Part shown: one piece after another, positions 7,778 to 19,702 of the stretch | How the letters are laid out: each line of letters opens with the position of its first letter | Position numbering within the stretch: the stretch's first letter is position 1 | Assembly (NCBI RefSeq): GCF_017114865.1 | Contig: NZ_JADEYH010000015.1 | Span: 62,001-126,000 of the forward strand | Length of the DNA: 64,000 nucleotides | Source: Streptomyces verrucosisporus | Lineage (GTDB): Bacteria > Actinomycetota > Actinomycetes > Streptomycetales > Streptomycetaceae | Reading direction: 5' to 3' | Made by a program: the position numbers and the translations under genes | The notes under the pieces: generated by a model | The model's database searches: none | The model's input: only the letters and a program-made list of their open reading frames with translations | What the model was told of the DNA's origin: nothing

Positions 7778-8938
7778 ATGACCGCCGTGTCCGCCGTGAA
7801 GGCGGCCCTCAGGAAACAGGCCATCGAGACGCCCTCGTGGGCCTACGGCAACTCCGGAACGCGTTTCAAGGTCTTCGCGCAGCCCGGCGTCCCGCGCACC
7901 CCGCGGGAGAAGCTCGACGACGCGGCTCGGGTGCACGCGCACACCGGCGTCGCGCCGACCGTGGCGCTGCACATTCCCTGGGACCGGGTCGAGGACTACG
8001 CCGCGCTGACGGACTACGCGAAGGAGCGCGGCCTGTCCCTCGGCGCGATCAACTCCAACGTCTTCCAGGACGACGACTACCGGCTCGGCAGTGTCTGCCA
8101 CCCCGACCCGGCCGTGCGGCGCAAGGCGCTGGACCACCTGCTGGAGTGCGTCGACATCATGGACGCCACCGGCTCGCGCGATCTGAAGCTGTGGTTCGCC
8201 GACGGCACCAACTACCCGGGCCAGGACGACGTACGAGCCCGCCAGGACCGGCTGGCCGAGGCGCTCACCGCGGTGTACGAGCGGCTCGGCGACGGGCAGC
8301 GGATGCTGCTGGAGTACAAGTTCTTCGAGCCCGCCTTCTACACCACCGACGTCCCCGACTGGGGCACCGCCTACGCCCACTGCCTGCGGCTGGGCGAGAA
8401 GGCGCAGGTGGTGGTGGACACCGGTCACCACGCGCCGGGCACCAACATCGAGTTCATCGTGGCCGTGCTGCTGCGCGAGGGGAAGCTGGGCGGTTTCGAC
8501 TTCAACTCCCGCTTCTATGCCGACGACGACCTGATGGTCGGTTCGGCCGATCCCTTCCAGCTCTTCCGGATCATGTACGAGGTGGTGCGCGGCGGCGGTT
8601 ACGGACCGCGGACCGCCTTCATGCTCGACCAGTGCCACAACATCGAGGCGAAGATCCCCGCGATCATCCGCTCGGTGATGAACGTCCAGGAGGCCACCGC
8701 CAAGGCCCTGCTGGTCGACCGCGACGCGCTGGCGGCCGCCCAGGCCTCCGGCGACGTACTGGCCGCCAACGCCGTGCTGATGGACGCCTACAACACCGAC
8801 GTACGGCCGCTGCTGGCCGAGGTCCGCGAGGAGACGGGCCTGGACCCGGACCCGGTCGCGGCCTACCACCGCTCGGGATGGGCCGAGCGGATCACCGAGG
8901 AGCGCAAGGGCGGCCGTCAGGCCGGCTGGGGAGCGTGA
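7778..8938 (+). CDS. rhaI: L-rhamnose isomerase
   Basis: A 386-residue isomerase that converts L-rhamnose to L-rhamnulose. It is of the Pseudomonas stutzeri RhaI type (TIM barrel related to xylose isomerases), not the E. coli RhaA type. Visible segments include [72 protein letters not shown] and [18 protein letters not shown]. These carry the acidic and His metal ligands of the family. It is the first gene of the operon, under the promoter at 7697-7725. Spacing to rhaD is a few nucleotides. The ribosome-binding site (GGGAG) is weak. Confidence 0.95.
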   Translation: MTAVSAVKAALRKQAIETPSWAYGNSGTRFKVFAQPGVPRTPREKLDDAARVHAHTGVAPTVALHIPWDRVEDYAALTDYAKERGLSLGAINSNVFQDDDYRLGSVCHPDPAVRRKALDHLLECVDIMDATGSRDLKLWFADGTNYPGQDDVRARQDRLAEALTAVYERLGDGQRMLLEYKFFEPAFYTTDVPDWGTAYAHCLRLGEKAQVVVDTGHHAPGTNIEFIVAVLLREGKLGGFDFNSRFYADDDLMVGSADPFQLFRIMYEVVRGGGYGPRTAFMLDQCHNIEAKIPAIIRSVMNVQEATAKALLVDRDALAAAQASGDVLAANAVLMDAYNTDVRPLLAEVREETGLDPDPVAAYHRSGWAERITEERKGGRQAGWGA

Positions 8939-8943
8939 GGGAC

Positions 8944-10998
8944 ATGGACGGCGACCGCACGACGGACCGGGAGACCATCGAGGCGCTGCTGGCGCGCTCG
9001 CACCGGCTGGGCTCCGATCCGCGCAACACCAACTACGCGGGCGGCAACACCTCCGCCAAGGGCACCGGCACCGACCCCGTGACCGGAGACGGGATCGAAC
9101 TGATGTGGGTCAAGGGCTCCGGCGGGGACCTGGGCACACTGACCGAGGACGGGCTGGCGGCCCTGCGCCTGGACCGGCTGCGCGCGCTGAGGGACGTGTA
9201 CCCCGGGGTGGAGCGCGAGGACGAGATGGTCGCCGCGTTCGACCACTGCCTGCACGGCCGGGGCGGCGCGGCCCCCTCCATCGACACCGCGATGCACGGT
9301 CTGGTGGACGCCGCCCACGTCGACCACCTCCACCCCGACTCCGGTATCGCGCTCGCCTGCGCCGCCGACGGCGAGAGACTGACCGCCGAGTGCTTCGGCG
9401 ACACCGTCGTCTGGGTCCCCTGGCGGCGCCCCGGTTTCCAGCTCGGGCTGGACATCGCCGCCGCCAAGGAGGCCAATCCGCAGGCGATCGGCTGCGTCCT
9501 GGGCGGGCACGGCATCACCGCGTGGGGCGGCACCTCGGACGAGTGCGAGGCCAACTCGCTGCACATCATCCGCACCGCCGAGGCGTTCCTCGCCGAGCGC
9601 GGCCGGCCCGAGCCGTTCGGCCCGGTCCTGGGGGGCTACGAGCCGCTGGAGGAGGGCGAGCGCCGGGCGCGCGCCGCCGCGCTGGCGCCGTACGTGCGCG
9701 CCGTCGCCTCGGCCGACCGGCCGCAGATCGGGCACTTCACCGACACCGGCGCCGTGCTGGACTTCCTCTCCCGCGCCGGACATCCGCGCCTGACGGCTCT
9801 GGGCACCTCCTGCCCGGACCACTTCCTGCGCACCAAGGTCCGCCCCCTGGTCCTGGACCTGCCGGCGACCGCGCCGCTGGAGGACGCTGTCGCCCGGCTG
9901 AAGGAGCTGCACGCCGCCTACCGCGCGGAGTACCGGGCGTACTACGAGCGGCACGCGACCCCCGGCTCCCCCGCGATGCGCGGGGCGGATCCGGCGATCG
10001 TCCTGGTGCCGGGGGTGGGGATGTTCTCCTTCGGCAAGGACAAGCAGACCGCGCGGGTGGCGGGCGAGTTCTACGTCAACGCGATCAACGTGATGCGGGG
10101 GGCCGAGGCCGTCTCCTCCTACTCCCCCATCGAGGAGAGCGAGAAGTTCCGCATCGAGTACTGGGAACTGGAGGAGGCCAAGCTGCGGCGGATGCCGGAG
10201 CCGAAGGCCCTGGCCACCAGGATCGCACTGGTCACCGGCGCGGGCTCCGGCATCGGGCGGGCCATCGCGCGCCGGCTGGCCGCCGAGGGCGCGTGCGTGG
10301 CCGTCGCGGACGTGGACGAGCGCGCGGCCGAGGCGGTCGCGAAGGAACTGGGCGGACCCGACCGGGCCGTGGCCGTCACCGTCGACGTCACCGACGAGGC
10401 GGGGGTCGGGGCGGCCCTGGCCGAGACCGCCCTGGCCTTCGGCGGCGTGGACCTGGTGGTCAACAACGCCGGGATCTCCGTCTCCAGGCCGCTGCTGGAG
10501 ACCACCGCCGAGGACTGGGACCGCCAGCACGCCATCATGGCCCGCGGCTCCTTCCTGGTCTCCCGGGAGGCGGCCCGGGTGATGACCGCGCAGGGGCTGG
10601 GCGGCGACATTGTCTACATCGCCTCCAAGAACGCCGTGTTCGCGGGTCCGAACAACGTCGCCTACGGCGCGGCCAAGGCCGACCAGGCTCACCAGGTGCG
10701 GCTGCTGGCGGCCGAGCTGGGCGAGTTGGGCATCCGCGTCAACGGCGTCAACCCCGACGGGGTGGTGCGCGGCTCCGGCATCTTCGCGGGCGGCTGGGGG
10801 GCGCAGCGCGCCGCGGTGTACGGGGTGCCGGAGGAGAAGCTGGGCGAGTTCTACGCCCAGCGCACCCTCCTCAAGCGCGAGGTGCTGCCCGAGCACGTGG
10901 CGAACGCGGTGTTCGCGCTGACGGGCGGCGAGCTGAGCCACACCACCGGGCTGCTCGTGCCCGTCGACGCCGGTGTCGCCGCGGCCTTCCTTCGCTGA
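8944..10998 (+). CDS. rhaD: Bifunctional rhamnulose-1-phosphate aldolase/lactaldehyde dehydrogenase
   Basis: A 684-residue fusion enzyme. The N-terminal part (about 1-400) is a class II aldolase/adducin domain, with NTNYAGGNTSAK and the metal-site DAAHVDHLHPDSGIALA. The C-terminal part (about 425-684) is a short-chain dehydrogenase with ALVTGAGSGIGRAIA, NNAGIS, and the catalytic YGAAKAD tyrosine/lysine. The first domain splits rhamnulose 1-phosphate into dihydroxyacetone phosphate and L-lactaldehyde; the second oxidises L-lactaldehyde to L-lactate. The product is the substrate of LutABC encoded downstream. GTG 8935, overlapping the rhaI stop, is an alternative start. Confidence 0.94.
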   Translation: MDGDRTTDRETIEALLARSHRLGSDPRNTNYAGGNTSAKGTGTDPVTGDGIELMWVKGSGGDLGTLTEDGLAALRLDRLRALRDVYPGVEREDEMVAAFDHCLHGRGGAAPSIDTAMHGLVDAAHVDHLHPDSGIALACAADGERLTAECFGDTVVWVPWRRPGFQLGLDIAAAKEANPQAIGCVLGGHGITAWGGTSDECEANSLHIIRTAEAFLAERGRPEPFGPVLGGYEPLEEGERRARAAALAPYVRAVASADRPQIGHFTDTGAVLDFLSRAGHPRLTALGTSCPDHFLRTKVRPLVLDLPATAPLEDAVARLKELHAAYRAEYRAYYERHATPGSPAMRGADPAIVLVPGVGMFSFGKDKQTARVAGEFYVNAINVMRGAEAVSSYSPIEESEKFRIEYWELEEAKLRRMPEPKALATRIALVTGAGSGIGRAIARRLAAEGACVAVADVDERAAEAVAKELGGPDRAVAVTVDVTDEAGVGAALAETALAFGGVDLVVNNAGISVSRPLLETTAEDWDRQHAIMARGSFLVSREAARVMTAQGLGGDIVYIASKNAVFAGPNNVAYGAAKADQAHQVRLLAAELGELGIRVNGVNPDGVVRGSGIFAGGWGAQRAAVYGVPEEKLGEFYAQRTLLKREVLPEHVANAVFALTGGELSHTTGLLVPVDAGVAAAFLR

Positions 10999-11015
10999 CG
11001 CCCCTGCCCCCATCC

Positions 11016-11067
11016 CCTGCCCGGCCACCGTGTGAACCCTGTCGTGCCACCGTGGCGGCCGGGCAGG
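11016..11067 (+). other. Inverted repeat between rhaD and rhaB
   Basis: CCTGCCCGGCC (11016-11026) and GGCCGGGCAGG (11057-11067) are perfect 11-bp arms separated by 30 nt. It sits in the 99-nt gap before rhaB. It may be a partial terminator or an RNA-processing element that sets kinase and lut levels below rhaI/rhaD; this is inference. Confidence 0.5.
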
Positions 11068-11097
11068 CCCCACTCCCCTTCCCTGCGAGGTCCCGAC

Positions 11098-12584
<1,487 letters not shown>

Positions 12585-12594
<10 letters not shown>

Positions 12595-13397
12595 CGCTGT
12601 TCGTGACGTGTGTGACCGACACCCTCTACCCGGGCACCGGGCAGGCCGCTCTCGCCGTGCTGGAGCGGCTGGGGGTGGAGGTGGACTTCCCCCTCGCCCA
12701 GAGCTGCTGCGGACAGCCGCAGTTCAACACCGGCTACCGGCGCGAGACCGAGCCGCTGGTGCGCCGCTTCGCCGAGGTCTTCCGCGGCTACGACCACATC
12801 GTCACCCCGTCCGGTTCGTGCGCGGCGATGGTGCGTGAGAACCATCCGCGGATCGCCGCCCGGGCCCCCGGGGGCCGGTCGGCGGACGAGGCGGACGAGG
12901 TGGCCGAGGTGGCCGAGGTGGCCTCCAGGACGTACGAGCTGAGCGAGTTCCTGGTGGACGTGCTGGGGGTGACGGACGTGGGCGCGTACTATCCGCACAC
13001 CGTCACCTACCATCCCACCTGCCACGGTCTGCGGACGCTGGGGCTGGGCGACCGCCCCCGGCGGCTGCTGGAGAACGTGCGCGGCCTGGAGCTGATGGAG
13101 CTGCCGGGCGCAGGGGAGTGCTGCGGTTTCGGCGGGACGTTCGCGGTGAAGAACGCGGCGGTGTCGGCGGAGATGGGCGCGGACAAGGCGCGCGGCATCG
13201 AGGGAACGGGAGCTCGGGCGGTGTGCGCGGTGGACAACTCCTGCCTGATGCACATCGGCGGCATCCTGGCCCGGCGGGGCTCGGCCGTCCGGCCCGTCCA
13301 CCTCGCCGAGATCCTGGCCTCGACGGACGGCGGCGCGGCGACGGACGGCGGTACTGCCGGCGGTACGGTCGGCGGCGCGAAGGAGGAGGCGCGATGA
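12585..13397 (+). CDS. lutA: L-lactate utilisation protein A (Fe-S oxidoreductase)
   Basis: A 270-residue (Fe-S)-binding protein with two CCG domains: the first around AQSCCGQPQFNTGY with GSCAAMV, the second around YHPTCHGLRTLG, GECCGFGGTFAVKN and DNSCLMHIGG. LutA is one of three subunits of the LutABC system that oxidises L-lactate to pyruvate and passes electrons to the respiratory chain. In this operon it consumes lactate made from rhamnose by RhaD. The C-terminal 25 residues are a Gly/Ala/Thr-rich low-complexity tail. The stop overlaps the lutB start (ATGA). Confidence 0.93.
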
Positions 13398-14932
13398 GCG
13401 GTGGGACGTTCCTGGGCATGCCCGCCTTCCCCGAGGCCGCCGCCGCGGCCGTCCGCGACACGCGGCTGCGCGGCAACCTGCGCCACGCCACCGGCACCAT
13501 CCGCGCCAAGCGCGCGCAGGCCGTCGCCGAACTGCCGGACTGGGCCGGGCTGCGGGCCGCCGGCGCGGCGATCAAGGACCGCACCCTGCGCCACCTCGAC
13601 CACTACCTGGAGCGGCTGGAGGAGGCCGTGACCGCCTCGGGCGGCACCGTCCACTGGGCCGCCGACGCCGCCGAGGCCAACCGGATCGTCACTCAGCTGG
13701 TCCGCGCCACCGGCGAGAGCGAGGTGGTCAAGGTCAAGTCGATGGCCACCCAGGAGATCGGCCTGAACGCCGCTCTGGAGGCGGCCGGTATCCGCGCCTA
13801 CGAGACCGACCTGGCCGAGTTGATCGTCCAGCTCGGCGACGATCTGCCCTCGCACATCCTCGTCCCCGCCATCCACCGCAACCGCGGCGAGATCCGCGAC
13901 GTCTTCCGCTCCGAGATGGGGCGTTGGGGCCGTCCCGCGCCCGAGGACCTGAGCGAGGAGCCGGCCGAGCTGGCCGAAGCGGCCCGGCTGCACCTGCGGG
14001 AGAAGTTCCTGCGCGCGAAGGTCGGTATCTCAGGCGCCAACTTCATGGTGGCCGAGACCGGCACGCTGGTGGTGGTGGAGTCCGAGGGCAACGGGCGGAT
14101 GTGCCTGACCCTGCCCGAGACGCTGATCTCGGTGGTCGGCATCGAGAAGGTGGTGCCCACCTGGCGCGATCTGGAGGTGTTCCTCCAGCTCCTGCCCCGC
14201 TCCTCCACCGCCGAGCGGATGAACCCCTACACCTCGATGTGGACGGGCGCCGCGGACGCCGAGGGCGCCGACGGCCCGCGCGACTTCCATCTGGTGCTGC
14301 TGGACAACGGCCGCACCGACGCGCTGGCCGACACCGTCGGCCGCCAGGCGCTGCGCTGCATCCGCTGCTCGGCCTGCCTGAACGTCTGCCCGGTCTACGA
14401 GCGGGCGGGCGGGCACGCCTACGGCTCGGCCTATCCGGGCCCGATCGGCGCGATCCTCACCCCCCAGCTGCGCGGCACGGTCACGGAGCTGGACGCCTCG
14501 CTGCCATACGCGTCCTCGCTGTGCGGGGCCTGCTACGAGGTCTGCCCGGTGGCCATCGACATCCCGCAGGTCCTGGTCCATCTGCGCGAGCGCGTCGTGG
14601 AGGGCGGCGAGGCGACGGTGCGCGGGCGGCGCACCACCGTCCGCCCCGCCCGCGGGCACGCCGCCGAGCGCGCGGCGATGCGGGCGGCCCGCTGGGTCTT
14701 CGAGCACCCGGCGGCGCTGCGGGCCGGCCAGCGACTGGCCTCCCGCACCAGGCGGCTGCACCCGCGCCGCCTGCCGGGGCCGGGGCGGGCCTGGACGGCG
14801 AGCCGCGAGCTGCCCGAGGTGCCCGCCGAGTCCTTCCGCGACTGGTGGCTGCGCGAACGGGGGGACGACGGCGGGGGGCGGAAAGGCCGGGGAGAGCGAG
14901 GAGAGCGGAGAGACCGGGGAGGCGACCGATGA
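13394..14932 (+). CDS. lutB: L-lactate utilisation protein B (ferredoxin-type Fe-S subunit)
   Basis: A 512-residue subunit of the lactate oxidase LutABC. It has the LutB/YkgF domain in the first two thirds, including VKVKSMATQEIGLN, ETDLAELIVQLGDD and ANFMVAETGTLVVVESEGNG. Two [4Fe-4S] clusters follow: CIRCSACLNVCPVYE, then CGACYEVCPVAIDIP. A LutB C-terminal basic region ends in SFRDWWLRERGDDGG. The start ATG overlaps the lutA stop and is preceded by AGGAGGAGG. The last 20 residues are Arg/Gly-rich low complexity. The stop overlaps the lutC ATG. Confidence 0.94.
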   Translation: MSGGTFLGMPAFPEAAAAAVRDTRLRGNLRHATGTIRAKRAQAVAELPDWAGLRAAGAAIKDRTLRHLDHYLERLEEAVTASGGTVHWAADAAEANRIVTQLVRATGESEVVKVKSMATQEIGLNAALEAAGIRAYETDLAELIVQLGDDLPSHILVPAIHRNRGEIRDVFRSEMGRWGRPAPEDLSEEPAELAEAARLHLREKFLRAKVGISGANFMVAETGTLVVVESEGNGRMCLTLPETLISVVGIEKVVPTWRDLEVFLQLLPRSSTAERMNPYTSMWTGAADAEGADGPRDFHLVLLDNGRTDALADTVGRQALRCIRCSACLNVCPVYERAGGHAYGSAYPGPIGAILTPQLRGTVTELDASLPYASSLCGACYEVCPVAIDIPQVLVHLRERVVEGGEATVRGRRTTVRPARGHAAERAAMRAARWVFEHPAALRAGQRLASRTRRLHPRRLPGPGRAWTASRELPEVPAESFRDWWLRERGDDGGGRKGRGERGERRDRGGDR

Positions 14933-15606
14933 GCGGCCGCGAGGTGGTGCTGGGCCGGATCCGCCGCGCCCTGCGGGACGTACCGCGCTCCGAGGCGCCG
15001 GACGACGTCCCCGTGCCCCGGGAATACGCGCGCGCCCACAGCTCGTCCGGGACCGGGGCGGCCGGCACGTCCGAGGCGCTCACCGGGCTGCTGGCAGAGA
15101 ACCTGGCGGACTACCGGGCCGTGGTGCACCGCACCGGCACCGACGGCCTGTCCCCGCTTCTGTGCCGTCTGCTGGCTGCGCGCGGCAGCGCCACGGTGCT
15201 GGTGCCGCCCGGTCTGCCGCCGCACTGGCTGAAGGCCACCGACCCCGTCCGCATCCACGACCGCGCCGCCACCACCGCGCGCGAACTGGACTCGGTGGAC
15301 AGCGTGGTGACCGGGTGCGCGGTGGCGATCGCGGATACCGGCACGATCGTGCTGGACGGCGGTCCCGGACAGGGACGCCGCCGCATCACCCTGATCCCCG
15401 ACCACCACATCTGCGTGGTGCGCGCCCCCGAACAGGTGGTGGCGTCGGTGCCCGAGGCGCTGGAGAGGCTCGACCCGGCCCGTCCGCTGACCTGGATCTC
15501 CGGCCCGTCGGCCACCAGCGACATCGAGCTGGACCGGGTGGAGGGCGTCCACGGCCCGCGCACCCTGGAGGTGGTCCTCGTCGAGGAGCCGGCCCCCGGA
15601 GGGTGA
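14929..15606 (+). CDS. lutC: L-lactate utilisation protein C
   Basis: A 225-residue LUD-domain protein (LutC/YkgG family), the third subunit of the iron-sulfur L-lactate dehydrogenase complex. It opens with REVVLGRIRRALRDVP. The LUD core shows VTGCAVAIADTGTIVLD, RRRITLIPDHHICVV and TWISGPSATSDIELDRVEGVHGPRTLEVVLV. The ATGA overlap with lutB indicates translational coupling. It is the last gene of the seven-step route from rhamnose to pyruvate. Confidence 0.95.
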   Translation: MSGREVVLGRIRRALRDVPRSEAPDDVPVPREYARAHSSSGTGAAGTSEALTGLLAENLADYRAVVHRTGTDGLSPLLCRLLAARGSATVLVPPGLPPHWLKATDPVRIHDRAATTARELDSVDSVVTGCAVAIADTGTIVLDGGPGQGRRRITLIPDHHICVVRAPEQVVASVPEALERLDPARPLTWISGPSATSDIELDRVEGVHGPRTLEVVLVEEPAPGG

Positions 15607-15715
15607 GCCGCGCGGGGGCGGCGGCCCAGGAGGGTGAGACGCGGGCGGGCGCAACCGGGGCTGCTCCGTCGGGGCGCCGCCATTGCTCTGTACCTCTGTC
15701 ACCGTGCGTGGCCTC

Positions 15716-15744
15716 TTGTCGCTCAGCGCGCCCGCGACTAGCTT
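15716..15744 (+). promoter_or_regulatory. Promoter of the NamZ-type gene (leaderless)
   Basis: TTGTCG (15716-15721), a 17-nt spacer, TAGCTT (15739-15744). The -10 ends 6 nt before the ATG at 15751, so transcription should begin at or next to the start codon. No ribosome-binding site is present, in agreement. Confidence 0.75.
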
Positions 15745-15750
15745 CCCCGC

Positions 15751-17040
15751 ATGCCTTCCCGCCGTTCCCTCCTCGCCGGCGGCGCGGCAGCCGCGCTGGC
15801 CGCCCCGCTCCTGCCCTCCGCCACCGCCTCCGCCGCGTCCGGCGGCCGCTCCGGAGGCCGGGGCGTCGTCCCCGGCGCCGACGTCGCGGCCGCCCGCGAC
15901 TGGTCGATGCTGCGCGGCCGCCGAGTAGGCGTGATCAGCAATCCCACCGGTGTCCTGCGCGACACCGGGCACATCGTGGACTCCATGGCCGCCCGCAGTG
16001 AGCTGGAGATCGCCGGGGTGTTCGGCCCCGAGCACGGTTTCCGGGGCAGCGCGCAGGCGGGCGGATCCGAGCCGGAGTTCACCGACCCGCGCACCGGCCT
16101 GACGGTGTACGACGCGTACGGCGCGGGCGCGGCGAAGCTGGCCGAACTGTTCACCAGGGCCGGGGCGGACACGGTCGTCTTCGACATCCAGGACGTCGGC
16201 GTCCGCTTCTACACCTACATCTGGACCATGTACAGCGCGATGGTCGCCGCCCGCTCCACCGGCGCCCGCTTCGTGGTGCTGGACCGGCCCAACCCGATCG
16301 GGCGGCGGGCCGACGGCCCTCTGATGACCGAGGAGTTCACCTCGGGCGTCGGCGCCGAGGTGATCATCCAGCAGCACGGGATGACGGTGGGCGAGCTGGC
16401 CCGCTACTTCAACGGCGAGCTGCTGCCGAAGGAGGGCGGGGGCGGGGAGCCGGCGGAGCTGGAGGTCGTGCCGGTGCACGGCTGGGACCCGTGCTCCACC
16501 GCGCACGGCAGCGGCCTGCCCTGGGTGCCGCCCTCCCCGAACATGCCGACCGCGGACACCGCCGTGGTCTACGCCGGGACCGGTTACTTCGAGGGCACCA
16601 ACCTCTCGGAGGGGCGCGGCACCACCCGCCCGTTCGAGTTCGTCGGCGCGCCGTACCTGGACCACCGCTACAGCGACCGGCTGAACGCGCGGAAGCTGCC
16701 GGGGGTGCGGTTCCGCGAGGGCTACTTCGTGCCGACGTTCGGCAAGCACACCGGCACCACCTGCGCGGGTGTCCAGATCCACGTCACCGATCCACTCCGC
16801 TACGAGCCGATCCCCACGGCGGTGGCGATGCTGGTGGAAGCGCGCCGCCACCCCGACTTCGCCTGGCGCCGGGACTCCTGGGACACCAGGCGTCCGTTCT
16901 GGATCGACAAGCTCTCCGGCTCACCCAGGCTGCGGGAGATGATCGACGCGGGCAAGGACGTGGAGGAGATCACGGCGGCCTGGCGGGAGGAGGTGCGCGC
17001 CTTCGAGCGGGCGCGCCGCCCGTACCTGCTCTACCGCTGA
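15751..17040 (+). CDS. Secreted exo-beta-N-acetylmuramidase (NamZ type, DUF1343)
   Basis: A 429-residue DUF1343 protein, now known as the NamZ family (GH171), which removes terminal N-acetylmuramic acid from peptidoglycan fragments. The N-terminus SRRSLLAGGAAAALAAPLLP looks like a twin-arginine signal, so export by Tat is likely. Family motifs are GVISNPTGVLRDTGHIVD, FGPEHGFRG, FDIQDVGVRFYTYIWTM, LDRPNPIGRRADGP, NMPTADTAVVYAGTGYFEGT and LSEGRGTTRPFEFVGAPY. The promoter at 15716-15744 gives a leaderless message. The gene ends in a 10-nt overlap with the convergent receptor gene. Confidence 0.9.
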   Translation: MPSRRSLLAGGAAAALAAPLLPSATASAASGGRSGGRGVVPGADVAAARDWSMLRGRRVGVISNPTGVLRDTGHIVDSMAARSELEIAGVFGPEHGFRGSAQAGGSEPEFTDPRTGLTVYDAYGAGAAKLAELFTRAGADTVVFDIQDVGVRFYTYIWTMYSAMVAARSTGARFVVLDRPNPIGRRADGPLMTEEFTSGVGAEVIIQQHGMTVGELARYFNGELLPKEGGGGEPAELEVVPVHGWDPCSTAHGSGLPWVPPSPNMPTADTAVVYAGTGYFEGTNLSEGRGTTRPFEFVGAPYLDHRYSDRLNARKLPGVRFREGYFVPTFGKHTGTTCAGVQIHVTDPLRYEPIPTAVAMLVEARRHPDFAWRRDSWDTRRPFWIDKLSGSPRLREMIDAGKDVEEITAAWREEVRAFERARRPYLLYR

Positions 17041-19558
17041 GGGGCGTCGGCGGCGGCCGGTTCGGCGCAGACCGTCTCGCCGTCCGCCCCCCGTGCCCTC
17101 GCAGCGGAACACCTCCCGGGGCGGCTCGTCGAGGTCGGTGATGTCGTCGACCCGCAGGAAGGAGATCGTCCGGCCCACCGGCTCCCCTCCGTCCCGGTGG
17201 AACTCGATACGGCCTGTGGCACCGGAGAACGGCCGATCGAGGTTCCGGCGCAGCACTTCGGTGTGGACGGCCACCGGGCCGATCAGCCGCGGGTTCCAGG
17301 GGCCGTCGGATGGGCGGACGCGCGCGGTCAGCGACTCGACGGCCTCCAGCAGCAGGACCGCCGAGTCGTAGGCGAGTCCGACGCGTTCGCCCACCGGCTC
17401 CCCCGGACCATCGCCGTCCGGACCGGTGCAGCGCGGCTTCTCCAGGGCCCGGTCCTCCGCGTCCGTACTGACCAGCTGGAGGAATTTGGCCGCCCTGCGG
17501 TCCCCGTCCTTCTCCACCCGCAGGCGCAGTGCCTCACAAGTGGCCAGGGGCGCCTTGGAGGCGAAGACCAGCGGCAGGCCGGCCGGCGCGCTCCTGCGCA
17601 GCGAGGGATTGGCCATGTAGCGGTTGACCGAGTCGTCGGCCACCAGCAGGAGCGGTTGCTCCTCGCAGGTGTCCAGAGCCCTGAGGAAGTCGTGGAACTC
17701 CGACCACCGCCCCGCGAAGAACAGCATTCCCCGGTAGCCGCACTCCTCTTTCCGCAGCCCCTTGCTCTCGAAGTCCTCGACGTACTCCAGGTTCCCGACC
17801 TTCTCCCTCAGCTGCTCCACCAGGGTCGAGACGTAGATGTCCTCCTGCAGGCTGGACCGCTCGCCGACGGTGTAGTAGACGCGTGTACCGCGGGCCTTCT
17901 GGTTCCCGGCGTTGGCGACCACCACGTTCATCAGCGGTACGTCGGCGGCGGTGGCCGGCTGCTGGATCCCCTGGTACTGGGCCACGGCCAGCCCTTCGAG
18001 TTCCTGGCGCTCGGCGGCGTACGCCTCCTCGTCGTCGTTGGTGTTGCGGCCCGTCAGAGTTCCCAGGTGGACGATCGTCACATAAGGGCGGCGCCGGCCG
18101 CTGCTCTCCCAGTTCTCACGTGCCTCCCGGTTCTGCTCGAAGAGCTTGTCCTGGATCCGCTGGAGCTTCTCCTGGCCGGGCTGGTCGTTGAACCGGAAGG
18201 CGTCGCTGTCGCTGTAGCCGACGCACTCGCCGCCCACGCTCCGGACGGACACCTGACCGGAGAAGGGCCGGTGCAGGCAGTCCGGTCCGCCCAGCCACTG
18301 CTGCGACCAGCCCAGGAGCGGCACCAGCAGGGCCAGGCACAGCGCGGCGGCGAAGGTGCGGTGGGCGTACCACCGCGGTGCGTCGGGTGCGATCACCAGC
18401 GGTCCGCCGCCGTCCTCGCCGCCGTCCGGTGCGGACGTGCCGGAGATCTCCACCGGCAGGAGCCAGGCCGTGCCGTCCGCGGCCGGCCCTCCCGGGCCCG
18501 GCCCCCGCTCCCACGCCGCCCTGCCGCCCTGCCCGACTTCCTCGGGCCGGACGGGGACGAGCGCGGGGATTCCCTGGGTGGCGGTGTCCCACGGCCGCCG
18601 TCGGCGGGCGTAGACGACCAGCAGCGGGTCCCACTGCTCCGTCTCGTAACGCACTTTCCCGACAAGCCCGAGCAGACGCTCACCCGCGTCCCCCGGCCCG
18701 GCGCCCTTCACCAGCACGACGGGGCAGACCGTCCGCCACCAGCACCGCACGCGCCAGGACAGACGGGGATACGCCCGCCGGAGGTCCTGCAGGAAGGCGT
18801 GGACGAGCAGTTTGTCTAGGTCCTCCCGCCGCTCGCCTCTGCGCTCCGAGGCCAGGATCCACTCGGCGAAGTCCAGGAAGCCCCCCGATGTCTTCGGCGA
18901 CAGGTATCTCTTGGCGCATGAACCAGCGATAGGGGCGGCCGATTCCGGGAAACCGTCCGGACACCGCCAGCCGGAACAGGGCCGTGGGTATCCCCTGCCG
19001 CAGCAGCCACCACACCAGTTGCCAGACGGGTCCGATCTGGCCGGCGAGACCGGCCCGGTCCGCCGCCTGGCCTTCCTGAGCGGGAGCCCGGCGGCTGCGC
19101 AGCCGGGCGGTGATCTCGGCGTGGCCGTCGCCCCCCTCGCCGCTCCACGGCCCCAGCAGGCACCGCAGCACCTCGTAGTGCCGGAAGCCGATGTGCCCGA
19201 AACCGAAGCTCCGCACCGACAAAAGCTCGTACAGTCTGTCCAGCAGCAAGCGGACGTCGTCCGCGCCGGACGGCTCCCCCGTGTCGGCCCGCGCGTGGGG
19301 CACCTGCCGCCGGCCGGCGGTCCCCAGCCGCTTCTCCAGGGAGTCGAGGGCGGCGGTGGCGCCTTCGCCACCGAGCCACACCAGAGGGAGGCCGCGTTTC
19401 CTCCGGGGCCGCCGGAGCAGGGAACCGATCCACTCCAGGAGGCGGCCGGTGCCGCGCGGTGACCGTGCCCCGGGCGGTCCTCCGCCGTCCTGGTCGGTTC
19501 CGCCGCCGCGCGACGCGGTCGCGCCGCTCCCGTTTCCCGCGTCCATGCCCGTGTCCAC
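17031..19558 (-). pseudogene. Frameshifted membrane receptor gene (ABC substrate-binding-like sensor)
   Basis: The reading frame changes twice. An N-terminal part (GTG 19558 to about 18911; conserved RPYRWFMRQ) continues in another frame as RYLSPKTSGGFLDFAEW and DKLLVHAFLQDLRRAYPR after one apparent extra base near 18910. A second change in a C6 run (17087-17092 on the plus strand) restores a short tail ending ADAPQR at 17031. Joined, it is a protein of about 840 residues: a roughly 390-residue cytoplasmic domain, one membrane helix (AALCLALLVPLLGW) and an extracellular branched-chain-amino-acid-binding-like domain (YVTIVHLGTLTG, LLVADDSVNRYM, GLAYDSAVLLLEAV). Streptomycetes have several such intact genes of unknown role. 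It is either decaying or affected by two single-base sequence errors. Confidence 0.7.
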
Positions 19559-19702
19559 CCCCGTGATCCGGCCAACCCGCGCTCCGGCTGCTCCCCGAGC
19601 GCCGCGGACACAGTCTGCCGAAAGACCTGACGTGACATCAGGGCCTTGTGGAAAACCGTTCCGGCCGCGCTCCGCACCGGCCGTACACCGGTGGGGTAGC
19701 GG

